Of a stretch of DNA of 10,840 bases, positions 7,552 through 10,840 are shown piece by piece. The position numbers and the translations under genes are program-made. The notes beneath the pieces are model-generated. The model was not told the DNA's origin, made no database searches, and worked only from the letters and a program-made list of their open reading frames with translations. Source of the DNA: Discostella pseudostelligera (taxonomy: Eukaryota > Bacillariophyta > Thalassiosirophyceae > Thalassiosirales > Thalassiosiraceae). The stretch spans positions 1 through 10,840 of the forward strand of contig JALLBK010001284.1 in the NCBI GenBank assembly GCA_036940085.1, written 5' to 3'. Numbering within the stretch: position 1 is the first letter of the stretch; each line of letters starts with the position of its first letter.

Positions 7552-7708
7552 TTTGCATGACGATGATGATGACAGATGGTAGATAAATGATCTAAATAAT
7601 TGCATTCTATATAAAAAGGTAGAGAATTGTGATGATGCACATTAATTTTTTTAGCAAAGTGTCATATCCATATCTCACTTCTTTTTCCGATGTGAAACTC
7701 TCACTCAA

Positions 7709-10700
7709 CTATTTGTCATGTGACAGAAACGACAAAGCATTCTTTAAGATGGTCATTCCATGCGCCGGGCTTGTCAAAATCGATTCTGGGTGAAATTGTA
7801 CGGCAGCATACGGCAGTGTCTTGTGCTTTATTCCCATGACGATGCCATCTTCGGTCAAAGCAGTCACATCTAAACAGGCTGGTATCTTATCACGCAATCC
7901 ATGGAGGGAATGATATCTCGCCACCTCGAATGTTTCTGGCAATCCGTTAAATATGCTGCAGGGTGAGACAAGAGAGTGGAGAATTGTGTCATGTGAATTG
8001 AATGCTGAAACAGAATAAACGAAGATTAACAACTCGCCGGTAGCATTCTCACCTGTCACAGCTCTGGCCTGATTCCGTAAGTGTAATGGGAGACGGCTTG
8101 CCATGCATGGGGTAGCTGAGCACGCCAAGCTCGCCACCAAAATGTTCCACCATTCCCTGAAGACCGAGACATACTCCAAATCCAGGAATGCGATTCTTCT
8201 CCAGGAGCGAGATTGTTTTGGATAATTCAAAGTCGGTGGGATTGCCAGGACCCGGCGACAGTACGACCATGTCTGGCTTCTTCCCGTCGTCGACTAATTT
8301 TTGGATTGTTCGGAGTGCCGATGGTCCGCTGCGCAATGTCGTTACTTCGGCGCCAGTCTGACGCAAGTAGTTGCCAAGTGTATGAACGAAGGAGTCCTCG
8401 TGGTCAACGAGAATAATGTTCTTCCCTTTCCCTGGTCCCAAAACAGCAGTAGTGTCCATTTTTGTATCACCGTCGATTTCTGCACTCTCGATTGTTGCAT
8501 CGATGGCATCCAACATTGCCGATGCTTTCAATTCCGTTTCTAGCTCCTCGGCTTTGGCATCAGAATCATACAAAAGCGTTGCACCGGCTCGAACCTCCGC
8601 AACGCCATCCTTTACTCGGATGGTACGCAATGTAAGTCCAGTATTCATGCTACCATCGAAGCCAACCAAACCCACGGCTCCACCATACCAGCACCTTGGA
8701 GAACGTTCATTATCCTCGACGAATTGAATTGCCCAAGTCTTTGGTGCACCTGTAACTGTTACCGCCCACGTATGGCAAAGGAATGCATCGAGCGCATCAA
8801 ACTCGGGACGCAAATACCCCTCGACGTGATCCACTGTGTGTATCAACCGACTGTACATTTCGATTTGTCGTCTCCCGATCACCTTCACGGAGCCGGGTTC
8901 GCAAATCCGAGACTTGTCATTACGATCGACATCCGTGCACATTGTGAGTTCACTCTCCTCCTTCAAGTTCATTATTAGACTCTTTACCCGCGCCGCATCT
9001 TCCAATGCATCCATGCCACGAGCCACCGTCCCAGATATAGGGCACGTTTCTACCCGAATAGCCCCAGGTCGATACTCATTATTTTCCACCTTCTCGCAAC
9101 GAACGAACATTTCAGGACTGGCACCCACGAGGTACTCATTCTCTCCCAAATTGAAGAAGAATCCGTACGGGCTAGGGTTGCGCGATCGCAAGCTCCGAAA
9201 CAACGAAGAGGGAGATGTCTCCTTACCGAGAGGTTTTCGGAATGTTTGGGAGAGTACAACCTCAAACAAATTCCCCACCTTGAATTCATGCTTTGCATTG
9301 TCCACTGATTCTGTAAAGTCGCCCTGGGGTGTGTCTCGCGGCGAGAACTTCGCACCAGTTGGTGAATTTTCATCAAAGGGTTGAAATTCGGAGGAGCTAC
9401 CCTCATGGGGCAAACCTTTGGTAGATTTGGTACCATACGAAAAATCCAATGATACCGTCCAGGCCGAATTGCGACTTTGATCTACCACCACGATTTCATC
9501 CGCCAGGTAGAGTAGTAGATCGCGTTGATTGGGATCCCGTGGTTGAGCCAAATTAATCGGTTCGAATTGAAACGTAAGATCATAGCCAAATGCACCGTAT
9601 AGACCAAGCTGCAAGTCTCCACTCTCATCACTATCGTATCGGAACAAGTCGACCAAGGCCCGGACAACGGAAAACAGCGATGGCTAGAGTTCAATGAGTG
9701 GTATTTGGTGAAAATCAGTGAGTTGATTATTGATAGGGTAAAGAATGAAGCCAAATGCACCGAGATTTTAACATACCTGTCTCGAACGTTCTTCTTCACT
9801 AAACGTTCCCACCTCAGCGGGAGGTGGGACATGAATGTCAATCACATCTCCCATCTGGACTACCTCCGACACTGTACCAGTGGCAAGCAACTTGTTCATT
9901 GCATCCATGACCGGTTCTAATAATACCTGACCCCTGGTATTCAATGCTGAAATTTTGCAATGATTTCCGGTGCCTGATACCTCGAGGGGAGGATCGACGA
10001 AGCCAAGGGACCAACGAGCATATCTAAAGAGCAATGAAAAGAAAAGTATGGTGAGGGGGGCTCACATTCACACTGTTTCAACATGGACACTGAAACACCA
10101 GTATTATCATAACTCTTTGCATATTTCTCACCTGCCGGGAAATTCATAACTCGACGTCAACAACGCACCCCTACGATGATCTAATAAATCCACCAGTCGT
10201 TCAATAGCCCCATCACTCCCCCACACCAAACCTGCACTCTCCTCCCCGTTACCATTCTGAAAGAACGACGATACATACCCCTCGCAATCCTCATCATCCA
10301 AGCTCGCACACACATCATACTCTCCATGAGTGTATCGCAATGGACGGACAACGGCATCGATGGTGACCCCGCCTTTGGTAACAAATGTCCCACCGCGTGG
10401 TGGACGTGGGGGCGGTGCGCCAAGACTACGCGTGGATCCGCCTCGTATGCCCATCATTTCAGAGGCAGATTTGACACCGATGCCTCCCTCTTTGGCGACG
10501 TAGACGGCGTTGTAGTTGACATTGTTGCTGCCGCTACTGCTAGTTTCGGTAGTGGTGCTGCTCATGTCGTAGAGTGATGTTTTGAGCCGGCTCAACGACG
10601 ACGACGATGACTTGGTGGTGGTGGCAGTGAATGCCGATACGGTGAATGATGATGATGGCAGACCAACATTATTTTGGGCGGCCAATGACAATAAAAGCGC

Positions 10701-10742
10701 TAACCCTATCGCTGTAGCAGAGAATGAAGCAACTCTTGCCAT
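7709..10742 (-). CDS. Plastid-targeted fused anthranilate synthase (TrpE-TrpG)
   Basis: Four exons, 10742-10132, 10023-9777, 9683-8053 and 7955-7709, give 911 residues with in-frame joins. The enzyme turns chorismate and glutamine into anthranilate, pyruvate and glutamate, the committed step of tryptophan synthesis. Residues 1-22 form a signal peptide, and VSAF at 35-38 is the diatom plastid motif. The chorismate-binding component spans about 119-690: SSYEFPGRYARW (197-208), which includes the region linked to tryptophan feedback; CPISGTVARG; TDVDRNDKSR; TVTGAPK; and ARAGATLLYDSD. The glutaminase component spans about 706-905, with nucleophile Cys791 in GVCLGLQ and His885/Glu887 in VQFHPESI, so the triad is intact. 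The E-to-G fusion order is that of rhizobial-type fused enzymes. The strong CACCATGGC context supports the start. Expression in the plastid is inferred from the presequence. Confidence 0.95.
7956..8052 (-). other. Intron 3 of anthranilate synthase (97 nt, phase 2)
   Basis: The donor ACAG|GTGAGA starts at 8052 and the acceptor CACCCTGCAG ends at 7956. The join makes an AGC codon and continues the glutaminase domain (SIFNGLPE). A second, pyrimidine-rich acceptor, CTGTTTCAG ending at 8005, lies inside. Its use would give ATT CAA TTC ACA TGA, an early stop, so it is not the productive site. Confidence 0.9.
9684..9776 (-). other. Intron 2 of anthranilate synthase (93 nt, phase 0)
   Basis: The donor AGACAG|GTATGT starts at 9776 and the acceptor GAACTCTAG ends at 9684. 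The join reads ERSRQ-PSLFSVVRALVD, the conserved helix of fused TrpE proteins. Retention gives a TAA at the third codon. Confidence 0.93.
10024..10131 (-). other. Intron 1 of anthranilate synthase (108 nt, phase 2)
   Basis: The donor GGCAG|GTGAGA starts at 10131 and the acceptor TTGCTCTTTAG ends at 10024. The join makes AGA (Arg204) within SSYEFPGRYARW, a conserved motif, which verifies it. Retention gives an immediate TGA although the intron length is a multiple of three. Confidence 0.93.
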
Positions 10743-10840
10743 GGTGAATACTTATGTCGATATTGATTGCTGTTCTATTGTTGAGCTCAATGTCAATGGG
10801 TTGTTAGTACTGCTACTACTGCCGTCCATTGGTCGGATGT
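10743..10840 (-). promoter_or_regulatory. Upstream region of anthranilate synthase, with a CCAAT box
   Basis: These 98 bases precede the ATG at 10742 and run off the window. On the minus strand a CCAAT pentamer lies at 10832-10828, about 86-90 bases upstream of the ATG, a usual distance for an NF-Y-type site if the 5' UTR is short. No TATA box is obvious. Confidence 0.35.

Noticed and set aside
7068..7640. Minus-strand 190-residue ORF over the small gene
   Set aside because: The composition (runs of His, Ser and Asn) looks like a mirror of the Asp/Glu-rich plus strand. The plus strand is preferred but not proven.
7709..8230. Separate TrpG gene downstream of a TrpE gene
   Set aside because: The glutaminase core with Cys791 is in the same exon as TrpE, and the final exon joins in frame through intron 3.
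8836..9384. Plus-strand 182-residue ORF as a gene
   Set aside because: It is antisense to the conserved TrpE exon; no domain is seen.
10743..10840. Tryptophan attenuator or leader peptide
   Set aside because: The gene is spliced and nuclear, and no run of Trp codons or hairpin is seen.

Overview
The window looks like nuclear DNA of a stramenopile alga, most likely a centric diatom of the Thalassiosira/Cyclotella/Skeletonema kind. The grounds are: short spliceosomal introns (73-108 nt, GT-AG) in gene-dense DNA; a presequence in which a signal peptide is followed by a V-S-A-F motif, the diatom-type plastid-targeting signature; a secreted protein with silaffin-like K-S-G-K lysine clusters and P-T-Y-S-P repeats; and eukaryotic start contexts such as CACCATGGC. 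The species assignment is inference. No tRNA, rRNA, CRISPR array, insertion sequence or viral gene was seen.

Layout, left to right. (1) 156-1160 (+): a six-helix TLC-domain membrane protein with a disordered basic N-terminus. (2) 1451-4659 (-): a two-exon secreted modular protein. It has a signal peptide, a lysine cluster, a Tyr/His-rich patch, a Cys-containing domain, a Thr/Pro-rich 23-residue repeat tract and three copies of a ~155-residue beta-sandwich-type domain. A single N at 3496 marks an unresolved assembly gap inside the repeat tract; it shifts the apparent frame but the gene is probably intact. (3) 4660-5439: a non-coding interval holding a duplicated block in which E2F-like and G-box-like sites occur together. 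(4) 5440-6417 (-): a probable organelle-targeted protein with a C-terminal DUF493 (YbeD-like) domain. (5) 6418-7095: a divergent upstream region with an 18-bp imperfect direct repeat. (6) 7096-7551 (+): an unrecognised acidic, Met-rich small protein whose true start may lie in an upstream mini-exon. (7) 7709-10742 (-): a four-exon gene for a plastid-targeted fused anthranilate synthase (TrpE-TrpG), reconstructed to 911 residues with every splice junction in frame.

The genes do not form a pathway together; the order is ordinary eukaryotic gene order. Two products are probably plastidial (anthranilate synthase, the first step of tryptophan synthesis from chorismate, and less certainly the DUF493 protein). 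One is secreted or cell-wall associated and one is an endomembrane or plasma-membrane protein. The most novel item is the secreted modular protein, which joins silaffin-like and mucin-like features to domains that resemble those of bacterial surface proteins.
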